From positions 1-36,885 of the forward strand of contig JAAEOP010000621.1 of assembly GCA_024223125.1 (NCBI GenBank): a stretch of DNA of 36,885 bases. The letters run 5' to 3'. Positions 23,522 to 31,531 of this stretch are shown here, one piece after another. Each line of letters starts with the position of its first letter. The first letter of the stretch is position 1. Both the position numbers and the translations under genes were made by a program. Under the pieces are notes generated by a model. That model was not told where the DNA came from and did no database searches. It saw only the letters and a list, made by a program, of their open reading frames with translations. Source of the DNA: Chloroflexota bacterium (GTDB taxonomy: Bacteria; Chloroflexota; Anaerolineae; Promineifilales; Promineifilaceae).

Positions 23522-23549
23522 TTGCACCTTGTCACCTTATTACTATACT
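23522..23549 (+). promoter_or_regulatory. Possible leaderless promoter of the DUF192 gene
   Basis: TTGCAC (23522-23527), 16 bp and TATACT (23544-23549) lie 11 bp before the ATG at 23561; no Shine-Dalgarno sequence is seen. An RNA start near 23556 would give a leader of fewer than 6 bases. Confidence 0.35.
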
Positions 23550-23560
23550 TCTTCGCTATT

Positions 23561-23926
23561 ATGGGAACACGACAGATTATTCATATTGAGAGTGGACAGA
23601 CGTTGATTGCGGCCGCAAAGTGGTGTGATAGTTACGGCAGCAAACTGCGCGGTTTTACCTTTCGACGACGGTTGGGTTTGGAAGATGGGCTGGTACTGGT
23701 AGAGAAGTCAGACAGCAAGATGAACACATCTATCCATATGCTGTTTGTCTTTTTTGATTTGGGCGTCATCTGGGTGAATGAGGCCGGAGATGTGGTCGGT
23801 ACGGCGCTGGCTAAATCGTGGCGGCCGTCTTATGTGCCCCCGCAACCCGCCTGCTATGTCATTGAAGGGCATCCTACCATTTTGCAAAAGGTGCAGCCCG
23901 GCGACCATCTCCAGTTTAAGGAGTAG
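23561..23926 (+). CDS. DUF192-family protein
   Basis: The 121-residue product matches the DUF192 family: ESGQTLIAAAKWCDSYGSKL, RGFTFRRRLGLEDGLVLV, then TSIHMLFVFFDLGVIWVNEA with the conserved His-Met-Phe/Phe-x-x-D region and a C-terminal YVIEGHP. The family's function is not established. The frame is open upstream to 23390, inside the previous permease gene, but the first residues that match the family begin at ATG 23561. Alternative ATGs upstream (for example 23495) would add a hydrophobic stretch (LVTLLLYFFAIM) that could be a membrane segment or signal anchor. The start is therefore uncertain. Confidence 0.75.
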   Translation: MGTRQIIHIESGQTLIAAAKWCDSYGSKLRGFTFRRRLGLEDGLVLVEKSDSKMNTSIHMLFVFFDLGVIWVNEAGDVVGTALAKSWRPSYVPPQPACYVIEGHPTILQKVQPGDHLQFKE

Positions 23927-23946
23927 ACCCCAGATCAACTCTTTTT

Positions 23947-25347
23947 ATGCGACGTTATTGGATTTTGTTCACGGCCGTTATCTTATGCCTCACCCCCCTA
24001 TCACTATTTGCCCAAGCTGAGGAGCCGCCGACACCCCCACCTCCCGCCGATACGCCAATCCCCCTGGTACACATCGTGCAGGCAGGGGAAAATTTGACCA
24101 TCATTGCCACTAATTATGGCATTACCGTAGAGGAACTGTTGGCGCTCAATAATCTGACCAATGCGGATGTGTTGGCAGTAGGGCAGCAGTTGATCATTCC
24201 CGGCAGCACAGGGGAAGCGGTCGCTACCGTATACACTGTGCAAGCGGGAGACACAATTGGACAAGTAGCCGCTCTTTTTAATACGACGTCTGAGAAAATG
24301 TTGGCTGCCAATAGTATTGTGAACCCCAATTACCAACCAGCCATCGGTGAAACAGTGACCGTTGTCAGCCGCACCGGGTCGGCGCTACCCCAGCCAGTAA
24401 CGGGAAGACCGCATCTTGTGGTCGCAGGAGAAACAGTGTCTACCATTGCCGCACAATATGGTGTGACCCCGGCTATACTTGCCACTGCTAACAGACTGCC
24501 TTACCCGGCGTATCTGTTCCCCGGTCAACGACTGCGGATTCCTGGCGAGGCGGCATACACAGATTTGCCGGGGGAATGGGTGCAGGTGGATGTACGGCCG
24601 TTACCCATCCAACAAGGCAGCACCGTTTCCATTTACGTCCAAAATTTACTCACTGGTCAACCTTCCGGCAGCTTTGCCGGCCAACCCTTACGTTTTTTCC
24701 CATATGAAGATGGCTTCGTGGCTTTGGCCGGTATTGACGCCTTTACCAAACCCGGTTTGTATACCCTGGAACTATCTGGCAGCGGTGACCGTCCCTGGCG
24801 GCCGTTTGCCCAAAAAGCGCCAATCAACTCGTCAGGTTTTGGTATTCAGCTCATCCCCATCCCTGATGACCCGATAGTTCGCCAGGAAGAAGATGCTTTC
24901 CTGGCCTCCATTTACAATCAAACAGACGAAGCCAAAGCATGGGATGGACTTTTTCAGCTTCCTGTTACCACAACTGTGGTGACTGCGCCCTATGGTGACG
25001 GCCGTTCCTACGACGGCAGCCCTATTAATAATTATCACACCGGTGTAGACTTTGCCGGTGGCGTTGGCGCCCCTATTCTAGCCCCGGCCAATGGCAAAGT
25101 TGTTTTTGCCGATTTATTAGAACTGCGCGGCAACAGTGTCATTCTAGATCATGGTCTGGGGGTGATGACGGCTTATTTTCATCTGTCAGAGATTTTTGTG
25201 GCCCTCGGCAACGACGTTGTGACCGGGCAGCCATTAGGCGCCGGCGGTTCAACCGGGCTTTCTACCGGCCCCCATTTACATTGGGATGTACGCGTGAATA
25301 ATGTGCCCGTGAATGGGGTGCAGTGGACGGAGGTGGTTTATCCGTAA
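23947..25347 (+). CDS. Secreted M23 metallopeptidase with three LysM domains
   Basis: Cell-wall hydrolase or wall-bound regulator of hydrolases. Residues 1-23 are a signal peptide (ILFTAVILCLTPLSLFA). Three LysM domains follow (about 38-78, 96-140 and 156-198), each starting H/YxVQAGE/D or VVAGE with TIxxIAxxYG; they bind peptidoglycan. A linker domain precedes the M23 domain, which carries His364 and Asp368 in HTGVD and His443/His445 in HLHWDV: all zinc ligands are present, so it should be active. The 3' end lies in a heptad array that supplies the stop codon. Confidence 0.94.
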   Translation: MRRYWILFTAVILCLTPLSLFAQAEEPPTPPPPADTPIPLVHIVQAGENLTIIATNYGITVEELLALNNLTNADVLAVGQQLIIPGSTGEAVATVYTVQAGDTIGQVAALFNTTSEKMLAANSIVNPNYQPAIGETVTVVSRTGSALPQPVTGRPHLVVAGETVSTIAAQYGVTPAILATANRLPYPAYLFPGQRLRIPGEAAYTDLPGEWVQVDVRPLPIQQGSTVSIYVQNLLTGQPSGSFAGQPLRFFPYEDGFVALAGIDAFTKPGLYTLELSGSGDRPWRPFAQKAPINSSGFGIQLIPIPDDPIVRQEEDAFLASIYNQTDEAKAWDGLFQLPVTTTVVTAPYGDGRSYDGSPINNYHTGVDFAGGVGAPILAPANGKVVFADLLELRGNSVILDHGLGVMTAYFHLSEIFVALGNDVVTGQPLGAGGSTGLSTGPHLHWDVRVNNVPVNGVQWTEVVYP

Positions 25348-25421
25348 GTCGTATTCCGTGTGCCGTATTCCGTGTGCTTTGTGCTGATGCAGTCGGATTA
25401 CGGATTACCGACTCCGGATTA
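25343..25421. repeat. Two opposed heptad arrays after the M23 gene
   Basis: Array 1 (25343-25384): CGTAAGT, CGTATTC, CGTGTGC, CGTATTC, CGTGTGC, TTTGTGC. Array 2 (25394-25421): CGGATTA, CGGATTA, CCGACTC, CGGATTA, which is the same CGTnnnC-type unit on the opposite strand. The M23 stop codon (TAA 25345-25347) is inside the first unit. The two arrays could pair into a long imperfect hairpin. Confidence 0.8.
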
Positions 25422-25434
25422 CGGCCGTAGAAAG

Positions 25435-25463
25435 TGGCAACCCAACTTGACAATTGGTATAAT
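25435..25463 (+). promoter_or_regulatory. Extended -10 promoter of the unknown two-gene unit
   Basis: TGGCAA (25435-25440), a 17-bp spacer and TATAAT (25458-25463) preceded by TGG form a strong extended -10 promoter. The leader is about 80 bases and includes AGGAG (25541-25545) 6 bp before the GTG start at 25552. Confidence 0.55.
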
Positions 25464-25551
25464 CCTGCCCTGTGATAGTAATTCCAAAAAACAAGACAAA
25501 TGGGAATTGTATACCTCAGCAAACACCTTCCCCCTATGAGAGGAGATAGTT

Positions 25552-27132
25552 GTGATTCAGTCCCGAACACAAACAGAAGATTATTGGGGATCTAACTTTA
25601 CCCTGACTGAAGCAGACATTGAGCAAATTAGCAACTACTTTTTAGAGGTGGAACGGCCGCAGACGGCCGCTCAAATTACCCCGGTTGTCATAGCTTGCCG
25701 AATTGTTGATGAAGCAAATCAAGTGAAAAAGTTGTTGTCTGGACGCACCATTTACCAGCCCCAAAACCAGTATGAGGTTGGCAATGATCTGGTGTTCCCC
25801 GCACTGCAATTTGCCTATGGTACGGTCACGGCCGTGCGCGATGGCTACAATCCTCAAAACGGTCAGTTCTGCGTGATAGACGTCGAGATTAACGGCAAAA
25901 CCCGCGAATTTGCCGCCGAATTGAAAATCGATCACCTCTTGAATGCGGACAATGGGGATGCCCTGGCAGACTTGATTGATGTAAATGAAGATCAGATACT
26001 TTCCCTGTATGGTTCTGAAATTGAAGAAAAAGTAACCGCCAAACTAGAAAAGCAAGACGGTTTCGTATGCCTGAACAAACAATGGTTTATCCAGGCGCTT
26101 ATGGCCGAAGTCAATGTTGGTCATTTGCATTTGGCAGAAGCTGTGTTGGAAATGTTTGAAGGCGGGCCGTTGACAGCGGCCGAAATTATTCCCCACCTGG
26201 ATATGGATCCTGGCGCTGTAGAGGAAGTACAAACCTTTTCTTTAGATTATGCCTTGTTAAAAGATAAGCGCTTTGACGAAGTAGCCCCCAAAGGAAAGGT
26301 GACCTGGTTCTTGCGTCGTATGGAACCAGATGGCGTACAGAAGGTGCCAAAACGACTGACCTACTCCCCAATTCCCTATGATCGGGCGCTGCTCCGCCCA
26401 CAGCTCATTTTATTGGAGCAAGAATTAGATGACGAATGGTCAAAAATCCCGCCCCCATCTTCAGTGCAGCCTGTTGTATTTACGCTGATGTTCCCGCACC
26501 GGTATGCTGGCGTCATTCCGCTCAGTTCCCGAATCAAGCCATTATTCCCGCCCAGCAACTCACCCCGGCAGCGGGTATTGTTGGTGGACGATAAAAATGG
26601 CGCGGAGATTGAGGCTTGGGTGATGCAAAATGAACGCTATATTTATGGCGTAGGTGATTGGTACAACCAACATGAACTACCGATTGGTGGGTTTGTACAT
26701 CTGCAACCTGGTCCAAAACCAGGTGTCCTCAGCCTGGGGTATGATCGGCGGAAGAAAAAGCGGGAATGGATACGGTTGGCAACGGCCGTAGATAATCGTA
26801 TTCATTTTGAACTAGAGCGGCGCTCTGTGGGTTGTGGATTTGATGATTTGATGATTGTCGGGACAGATACGATAACGGCTATAGATGTTTTGTGGCGACG
26901 GGTAGAATCCAATCAGCGGTCAATCTCTTCACTATTGGCCGAATTATTCCCCCAATTAACAAAACTCAATCCCCAAAATACAGTCCATGCCAAAACATTG
27001 TACAGTGCTATCAATATGCTGCGCCGTGTACCGCCAGGGGCGCTGTTTGCAGAACTGGTACGCCATCCAGCTTTCCAGCCTGTAGGCGACCATTACTGGC
27101 AGTTTGATAGAAGGCGCTGGCGAGAAAGCTGA
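25552..27132 (+). CDS. Unrecognised 526-residue protein with winged-helix-like segments
   Basis: I do not recognise a family. Visible structure: an N-terminal alpha region (about 18-55); a beta-barrel-like segment at about 74-130 (VGNDLVFPALQFAYGTVTAV, then VIDVEINGKTREF), resembling Tudor/CarD-like folds; a helix-turn-helix-like stretch at about 192-257 (LAEAVLEMFEGGPLTAAEII); a beta-rich middle; and a C-terminal helical part (SISSLLAELFPQLTKLNPQ). It is soluble, with no signal peptide or membrane segment. GTG start with AGGAG upstream. The gene sits 13 bp before a second unknown gene, so the two form an operon with its own promoter. A nucleic-acid-linked role is inferred only from the HTH-like pattern. 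Confidence 0.75.
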   Translation: MIQSRTQTEDYWGSNFTLTEADIEQISNYFLEVERPQTAAQITPVVIACRIVDEANQVKKLLSGRTIYQPQNQYEVGNDLVFPALQFAYGTVTAVRDGYNPQNGQFCVIDVEINGKTREFAAELKIDHLLNADNGDALADLIDVNEDQILSLYGSEIEEKVTAKLEKQDGFVCLNKQWFIQALMAEVNVGHLHLAEAVLEMFEGGPLTAAEIIPHLDMDPGAVEEVQTFSLDYALLKDKRFDEVAPKGKVTWFLRRMEPDGVQKVPKRLTYSPIPYDRALLRPQLILLEQELDDEWSKIPPPSSVQPVVFTLMFPHRYAGVIPLSSRIKPLFPPSNSPRQRVLLVDDKNGAEIEAWVMQNERYIYGVGDWYNQHELPIGGFVHLQPGPKPGVLSLGYDRRKKKREWIRLATAVDNRIHFELERRSVGCGFDDLMIVGTDTITAIDVLWRRVESNQRSISSLLAELFPQLTKLNPQNTVHAKTLYSAINMLRRVPPGALFAELVRHPAFQPVGDHYWQFDRRRWRES

Positions 27133-27145
27133 AAAAGGAGATGCC

Positions 27146-27595
27146 TTGAGCAATAGACCGCGTCCAAAAATTAAACCATCTGCCCTAAAACGGGTGACGG
27201 CCGACACCCGTTTTTATGTTGATTATGATTGGTGGGATAAGTCTGATTTAGACCTGAAAACATACCTGTTTACACGTCTGTCTATTGATGAAGAGATCAG
27301 CCCGGAAATAGAAACTGAAGAAGTTGATCTGGTGGACGAGGAAACGGGTGAGGTGATTACTGTTGATGGTTTTCAGTACATTATTCAAACCTATTTTAGT
27401 CAGCTTCCCGATGATTTTGCGACCCGAACATCGCTGGTAGATGGGGTATTTACAGTTTTGCTAGCCAATGCCAATCAGCCGATGACGGCCGCAGATATTG
27501 CCGCAAAAGTAGGACGTTCCACCGATACCATTGTGCGTACATTAGGCGGACCAAAGATTTACCAGGGTATCCGCCCCATTTTGGATGATGATTAG
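27146..27595 (+). CDS. Unrecognised 149-residue protein with C-terminal winged helix
   Basis: The second gene of the unknown pair. The N terminus is basic (SNRPRPKIKPSALKRV). The middle is acidic and Tyr/Trp-rich (FYVDYDWWDKSDLDLKTYLF, then EEISPEIETEEVDLVDEET). The C terminus has a clear winged-helix pattern (VFTVLLANANQPMTAADIAA, then KVGRSTDTIVRTL), similar in style to HARE-HTH domains of RNA polymerase-associated proteins. The start is TTG 27146, because AAAAAGGAG lies 5 bp before it; the frame extends in-frame to TTG 27104 inside the upstream gene. Together with the upstream gene it may act on transcription; this is inference. Confidence 0.7.
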   Translation: MSNRPRPKIKPSALKRVTADTRFYVDYDWWDKSDLDLKTYLFTRLSIDEEISPEIETEEVDLVDEETGEVITVDGFQYIIQTYFSQLPDDFATRTSLVDGVFTVLLANANQPMTAADIAAKVGRSTDTIVRTLGGPKIYQGIRPILDDD

Positions 27596-27647
27596 CTTCT
27601 ATGTATCATTAACTTTTGAATTTGATCGAAAATTATGGGACACGAAT

Positions 27648-28862
27648 CTACCTATCGTCCAACACTGCAATACCGGGTAAAGGCTTGCCTTCTAACAGTT
27701 CCAGGCTGGCCCCGCCACCGGTGCTGATATGGGTCATCTTGTCGCCTAGACCGGCGTTTAGCACGGCCGCTGCCGAATCTCCCCCGCCGATAATGACCTG
27801 CACACCCATCTTGACCAACTGTGCCAACAGTTTAGCCAGACTGTTGGTGCCTTCGGCGAACCGGTCAAATTCAAATACGCCCATTGGCCCATTCCATACT
27901 ACCAACCGAGAACCTTGCAGTTCCTGATTAAAACGTTCCAGAGTGTCGGGGCCAATATCCAGCGCCATCATATGTACCGGAATACCCCAGGCGGGCACAA
28001 TTTTGGATTCGGCGTCAGCCGCAAATTTGTCGGCTACCACCAAATCTTCAGGCAAGATAAGACGGTCTCCGGCCAGTTGAAGTAGGTGTTCTGCTTCGGG
28101 TAAGGTTTCATTTTCTACCAGAGATGTGCCGATTTCCTGCCCTTTGGCTTTGAGGAAGGTGTTGGCCATGCCGCCGCCAATGAGAATTTTGTCGGCCGTG
28201 TCCAGTAGATTTTCAATGAGTTTAATTTTGTCGGAGATTTTGGCCCCACCCATGATGGCGATGTATGGATGTGGGGGATTGGTGACAGCCGTGCCCAACG
28301 CCCGAATCTCTTTTTCCAGCAAATAACCAGCCACCACTGGGCCGCCTTTAGCCCGTATTGCCTGGGCAACCCCCTCGGTGCTGGCATGGGCGCGGTGAGC
28401 GGAACCAAACGCATCGCCCACATAGACATCGGCCAAATCGGCTAGCTTTTGAGAAAGGTCAGGATCGTTTTTCTTTTCGCCCGGTTCAAAACGGCTGTTT
28501 TCCAGCAAAATAACATCACCAGGTTTCATTTGGGAAACGGCCGTGGTGACACTCTCCCCCACTACGTCATCCAACTTTGTTACTGGGCGGGTAAGCAGTT
28601 CGCTTAATCTTGCAGCAACCGGGCCCATGGCAAACTGTTTGTCTGCGACTGATTTCGGCCGTCCTAAATGAGAACATAAAATCAGCGCCGCTCCCTGCGC
28701 TAATAAATATTTTACTGTCGGCAGCGCGGCGCGAATTCGCATATCATTCGTTACTTGAATGTCATCATGAGGGTCTTTGCTGCTCAAAGGAACATTAAAG
28801 TCTACACGAATAAAAACTTTCTGGTCGCTTACATCAATATCCTCAATTGTTTTTTTGTTCAT
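27648..28862 (-). CDS. pgk: Phosphoglycerate kinase
   Basis: Glycolytic enzyme that transfers phosphate from 1,3-bisphosphoglycerate to ADP. The 404-residue monofunctional protein has the family signatures in order: VFIRVDFNVPLSS near the N terminus, LCSHLGRPK, GGAKISDKIKLIENLL with GGGMANTF, the C-terminal WNGPMGVFEFDRFAEGT and the nucleotide-binding IGGGDSAAAV. All substrate-binding residues visible to me are present. ATG start with GGGGTGA upstream. It lies downstream of DUF190 (99-bp gap) on the same strand, but no gap or tpi gene is adjacent. Convergent with the unknown gene pair; no clear terminator between them. Confidence 0.97.
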   Translation of the reverse strand: MNKKTIEDIDVSDQKVFIRVDFNVPLSSKDPHDDIQVTNDMRIRAALPTVKYLLAQGAALILCSHLGRPKSVADKQFAMGPVAARLSELLTRPVTKLDDVVGESVTTAVSQMKPGDVILLENSRFEPGEKKNDPDLSQKLADLADVYVGDAFGSAHRAHASTEGVAQAIRAKGGPVVAGYLLEKEIRALGTAVTNPPHPYIAIMGGAKISDKIKLIENLLDTADKILIGGGMANTFLKAKGQEIGTSLVENETLPEAEHLLQLAGDRLILPEDLVVADKFAADAESKIVPAWGIPVHMMALDIGPDTLERFNQELQGSRLVVWNGPMGVFEFDRFAEGTNSLAKLLAQLVKMGVQVIIGGGDSAAAVLNAGLGDKMTHISTGGGASLELLEGKPLPGIAVLDDR

Positions 28863-28961
28863 ACTTCACCCCATCTGCTATTTTGATAGTTAATCCCCGA
28901 CGCCTAATCAAATACAAAATAATCCAGACTATTATATCTCGATTATGGTGTGGTTCACCAA

Positions 28962-29303
28962 TCAGACCTGTTGATGATGACTGTACTTGAGAATCCGCAC
29001 TTTTTCCAGGGTGATCAAACCACCGTCCATAAGCCTGTCTAATGTAGGTAGGAAATCGTTGATTTTTTCTTCGGTGTCCACAATCTCTACCACCAGCGGT
29101 AAATCTTCAGACAGGCGCAGGATGGAAGTGGTTTTGACTTTACTGTTGGCGCCATACCCCATAATACCCCGCAAAACGGTAGCTCCGGCAATGCCCGCTT
29201 GTCGCGCTTCATTGACAATTTGCTTGTAAAGTGGCTTGCCCTCACATTTATCCATTTCACCTATGAAAATACGTACCAATAAGCCTGCACCGGATAATTC
29301 CAT
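28962..29303 (-). CDS. DUF190 (PII-like) protein
   Basis: The 113-residue product belongs to the DUF190 family, structurally related to PII signalling proteins and often encoded beside crcB. It begins GAGLLVRIFIGEMDKCEGKP and continues with YKQIVNEARQAGIAGATVLR, GIMGYGANSKV and the terminal PLVVEIVDTEEKINDFLPTL. The start is ATG 29303, because GAGGAGG lies about 8 bp upstream; the frame is open 10 codons further to 29333. It follows crcB by 90 bp on the same strand and is probably co-transcribed. A regulatory role for fluoride export is inferred from the association. Confidence 0.9.
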   Translation of the reverse strand: MELSGAGLLVRIFIGEMDKCEGKPLYKQIVNEARQAGIAGATVLRGIMGYGANSKVKTTSILRLSEDLPLVVEIVDTEEKINDFLPTLDRLMDGGLITLEKVRILKYSHHQQV

Positions 29304-29393
29304 TAGCTTTTCCTCCTCATAAATAATCGGCATCGTTCAAATTGCCCTACAAATGTAAGACTAGATTTGCCAGGTTTTGAATCGCACCTGTTA

Positions 29394-29777
29394 TCATGAC
29401 CGTAACAGCAAAATTTGAGCCAGGAAAAAGCCCAATAATACAAAAATAATGCCCAATATATTGTTGGTAAAAATATCTAATAGAGCCAACCGCATTTCCC
29501 CGTCGCGCCACAAATTTACCGTTTCCAGTCCATAGGTGGAAAAGGTGGTGAAAGCGCCTAAGCCACCGGTTAGAATGAGCGCACGGCCGTTGGGAGTAAC
29601 GACAACATCTTCAAAATATCGGGATAAGAAGCCGATGAGGAAACAGCCAATGACGTTAACAAGCAGGGTTCCGTAGGGAAAATCGGTTCCAAAGCGGTTA
29701 TATGCGGCCCCGGAAACAATAAAGCGCAGCGTAGCGCCCACAGCGCCGCCGGCGGCTATAGCAATGAGAGTAGACAA
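29394..29777 (-). CDS. crcB: Fluoride channel CrcB/Fluc
   Basis: Small four-segment membrane protein that works as a dual-topology dimer to let fluoride leave the cell. The 127 residues show GGAVGATLRFIVSG, the signature PYGTLLVNVIGCFLIGFL (with the pore Asn), GGLGAFTTFSTYGLE (pore Phe and Thr residues) and a final LGIIFVLLGFFLAQILL. The start is TTG (29777), with GGAGG about 6 bp upstream. Only one crcB is present, so the channel should be a homodimer. No fluoride riboswitch is recognisable upstream. DUF190 follows in the same direction. Confidence 0.95.
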   Translation of the reverse strand: MSTLIAIAAGGAVGATLRFIVSGAAYNRFGTDFPYGTLLVNVIGCFLIGFLSRYFEDVVVTPNGRALILTGGLGAFTTFSTYGLETVNLWRDGEMRLALLDIFTNNILGIIFVLLGFFLAQILLLRS

Positions 29778-29792
29778 AATGGCCTCCGTTTT

Positions 29793-29862
29793 TGTAATCC
29801 GTGTTCCGTGTTCTGCCCTGATTTTCGAGTTACGGATTACGAGTCACGACTTACGACTTCAT
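29793..29862. repeat. Opposed heptad arrays upstream of crcB
   Basis: Three units read TGTAATC, CGTGTTC, CGTGTTC (29793-29813). After a 14-base spacer the units AGTTACG, GATTACG, AGTCACG, ACTTACG, ACTTCAT follow (29828-29862); they are the reverse complement type (CGTnnnT). The 7-bp phase is unbroken over five units. The array also marks the truncated 3' end of the DUF4352-like pseudogene. Confidence 0.82.
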
Positions 29863-30191
29863 GGAAGTCTAATTCGGGTTGAGGATGCACCAGCGATGGC
29901 CGATCCAGCGCCACCCCATCGGCCCCCATCAATGTGAACTGGTAACGGTTAATCGTTTGCCGGCATCATCCAACTCGATGTAACGGGCGTTTATCCGGGC
30001 GCCAATGTACATCATTCCTTCTAGGGGGGGATCATTAAACTTATTACGGGTCAGCAACATTTGCCATGCTTCTTCATCCCAGACAATTTCTTCTACACTA
30101 ATATGCCGTCTGTTACCAAACGGCAGGCCAGAGTAGAAAGGAAAAGGAGAAGGAGAAGGAGGAGGGGGAGATACGGCTGTTTATCAGGCAT
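29855..30191 (-). pseudogene. Frameshifted lipoprotein gene with DUF4352-like domain
   Basis: On the minus strand the ATG at 30191 opens a perfect lipoprotein signal (MPDKQPYLPLLLLLLLFLST then LAC). The frame is then lost, but the next one reads ISVEEIVWDEEAWQMLLTRN and KFNDPP. After a run of C residues another frame reads LEGMMYIGARINARYIELDD and later one reads LMGADGVALDRPSLVHPQPELDF. Together these follow the DUF4352-type lipoprotein pattern (EAWxxL ... NxFNxPPEGMEYxLxxxxxxY ... GxDGxxYDRPSV). At least three frameshifts and a truncation at the heptad array make it a pseudogene. It lies 4 bp after the M24 gene, so it was once co-transcribed with it. Confidence 0.75.
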
Positions 30192-30194
30192 AAA

Positions 30195-31514
30195 CTAAAC
30201 CGGAATAACCAAATCCTGCCATTCACGCGGATAATAGGTCATGATTTTGCTGCCGTTGGCAGTGATGGCTACAGTGTCTGAATGACGAAACCCACCCAGG
30301 TCTGGCGTGTAGAATCCCGGTTCTATTGTGAAAACCATCCCTGGCTGCATGATGGTGTCATCGCCTGTGTCCAGAAAAGGGCCTTCATGGTAGCGTAGGC
30401 CAATAGCGTGGCCGGTATGATGTTTCCAGGTGGGCATGAGATTATGTTTCTGGTAATAGGCACGCACGGCCGTATCTACGTCACTACATTTAACTCCCGG
30501 CTGCATCATCTCCAGGGCAATTTCTTGAGCATTTTTCATGTGGCTAAACATCTCTATTTGCCGGGCATTAGGTTCGCCCATAAACATAGTGCGCTCCAAT
30601 TCAGAGTTGTACCCCCACATGGGGCAGCCGGCGCCTGTCACCAGCACATCACCCGGCTGGAAAGTGATATTGTTGGCCAGGGCATGGGGAATGGCTGCGT
30701 TGCGTCCAATCTGCCCCCGGTAGCCGGCGTTGGGGCCGTTGCTCCATAAACTTTGGGCGCGATACAGTGGGCCGATACTGTCCATCATCGTTAACGTGGC
30801 TTCATTGCTGGCTTGTAGGCTGACGGCCGTTTCCGTTGCGCCAACGGCCGTGTAACGCTGCAAAAGCATATGAGCCAGGTGTGCCCATTTGCAACTTTCG
30901 CGGATGAGTGCCAGTTCAGCCTCGCTTTTAATGGCCTGCATCTGGTTCACCTGCCCCTGGATGTTGACAACGGTCATCCCCGTTAATTCTGTCAGGGTGG
31001 GGCCTTGATAACCAAAAATCGGGGGGTAGCCATCCTGGTCTGCGCCGATACGGGCGTTGGAAATTTTTAGCAGCGGCCGTTGTCGTTCATCCTCCAAACA
31101 ATCTGTCAGAGCAGAGGTTTTCTGCCACACTTGCTTCAATTCATCTTCCTGGGGGGACCCTGACGGCCGGGTCTGTTTTGGGATCAGGCCCATCTCATCC
31201 AACAGCGTTTTGAAAATGTTCATGGGGTGAGGGTCGCCAGGATATTCTCGGTAATGAGACACACGGTCTACATCGGTGGCCGTTTTTACATGTTCCACTT
31301 CCAATCGGGGTACAAACATGGCTGTTCGGCCGTCAGCATTCATAACAAACGCGATGGGGCGCTCTGTGGGAATAAAAGCGAAGCCGGTGAAGTAGAGGAT
31401 GTTAGTGGCGTCAAACAATACTACGCCGGATAGATTGGCTTTTTGAATGTGGGCCAGGAGGGTTTGGCAACGGCCGTGAAACCCCTGCGGTTGAATACGG
31501 ATTCTGTATTGCAT
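30195..31514 (-). CDS. M24-family (Xaa-Pro aminopeptidase-like) protein with altered metal site
   Basis: A 439-residue protein with the creatinase/prolidase N-terminal domain and a pita-bread M24 domain from about 190. Aligned by eye with E. coli PepP, two of five metal ligands are present (His in TGHAIGL and Glu in FTIEPGFY). The first Asp is Gly (LVTGAGCPMWGY), the second is Glu (NSELERT) and the last Glu is Ser (GFRHSDTVAIT). Loss of metal ligands is seen in creatinase, which works without metal, so hydrolase activity on another bond or a non-catalytic role is possible. The start is ATG 31514 with AGAGG upstream; the frame also runs to a TTG at 31544 that would overlap the LysM gene. Confidence 0.8.
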   Translation of the reverse strand: MQYRIRIQPQGFHGRCQTLLAHIQKANLSGVVLFDATNILYFTGFAFIPTERPIAFVMNADGRTAMFVPRLEVEHVKTATDVDRVSHYREYPGDPHPMNIFKTLLDEMGLIPKQTRPSGSPQEDELKQVWQKTSALTDCLEDERQRPLLKISNARIGADQDGYPPIFGYQGPTLTELTGMTVVNIQGQVNQMQAIKSEAELALIRESCKWAHLAHMLLQRYTAVGATETAVSLQASNEATLTMMDSIGPLYRAQSLWSNGPNAGYRGQIGRNAAIPHALANNITFQPGDVLVTGAGCPMWGYNSELERTMFMGEPNARQIEMFSHMKNAQEIALEMMQPGVKCSDVDTAVRAYYQKHNLMPTWKHHTGHAIGLRYHEGPFLDTGDDTIMQPGMVFTIEPGFYTPDLGGFRHSDTVAITANGSKIMTYYPREWQDLVIPV

Positions 31515-31531
31515 AAGCGCCTCTTGACGGA

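Noticed and set aside
25343..25421. CRISPR array
   Set aside because: The units are only 7 bp with no spacers, and no cas gene is present.
25446..25463. TTGACA followed by TATAAT as a -35/-10 pair
   Set aside because: They are only about 5-6 bp apart, too close to work together. The TATAAT was kept with a better-spaced weak -35 and extended TGG.
29778..29900. Fluoride riboswitch upstream of crcB
   Set aside because: The minus-strand sequence is made of heptad repeats and pseudogene remains; none of the conserved crcB-motif segments is visible.
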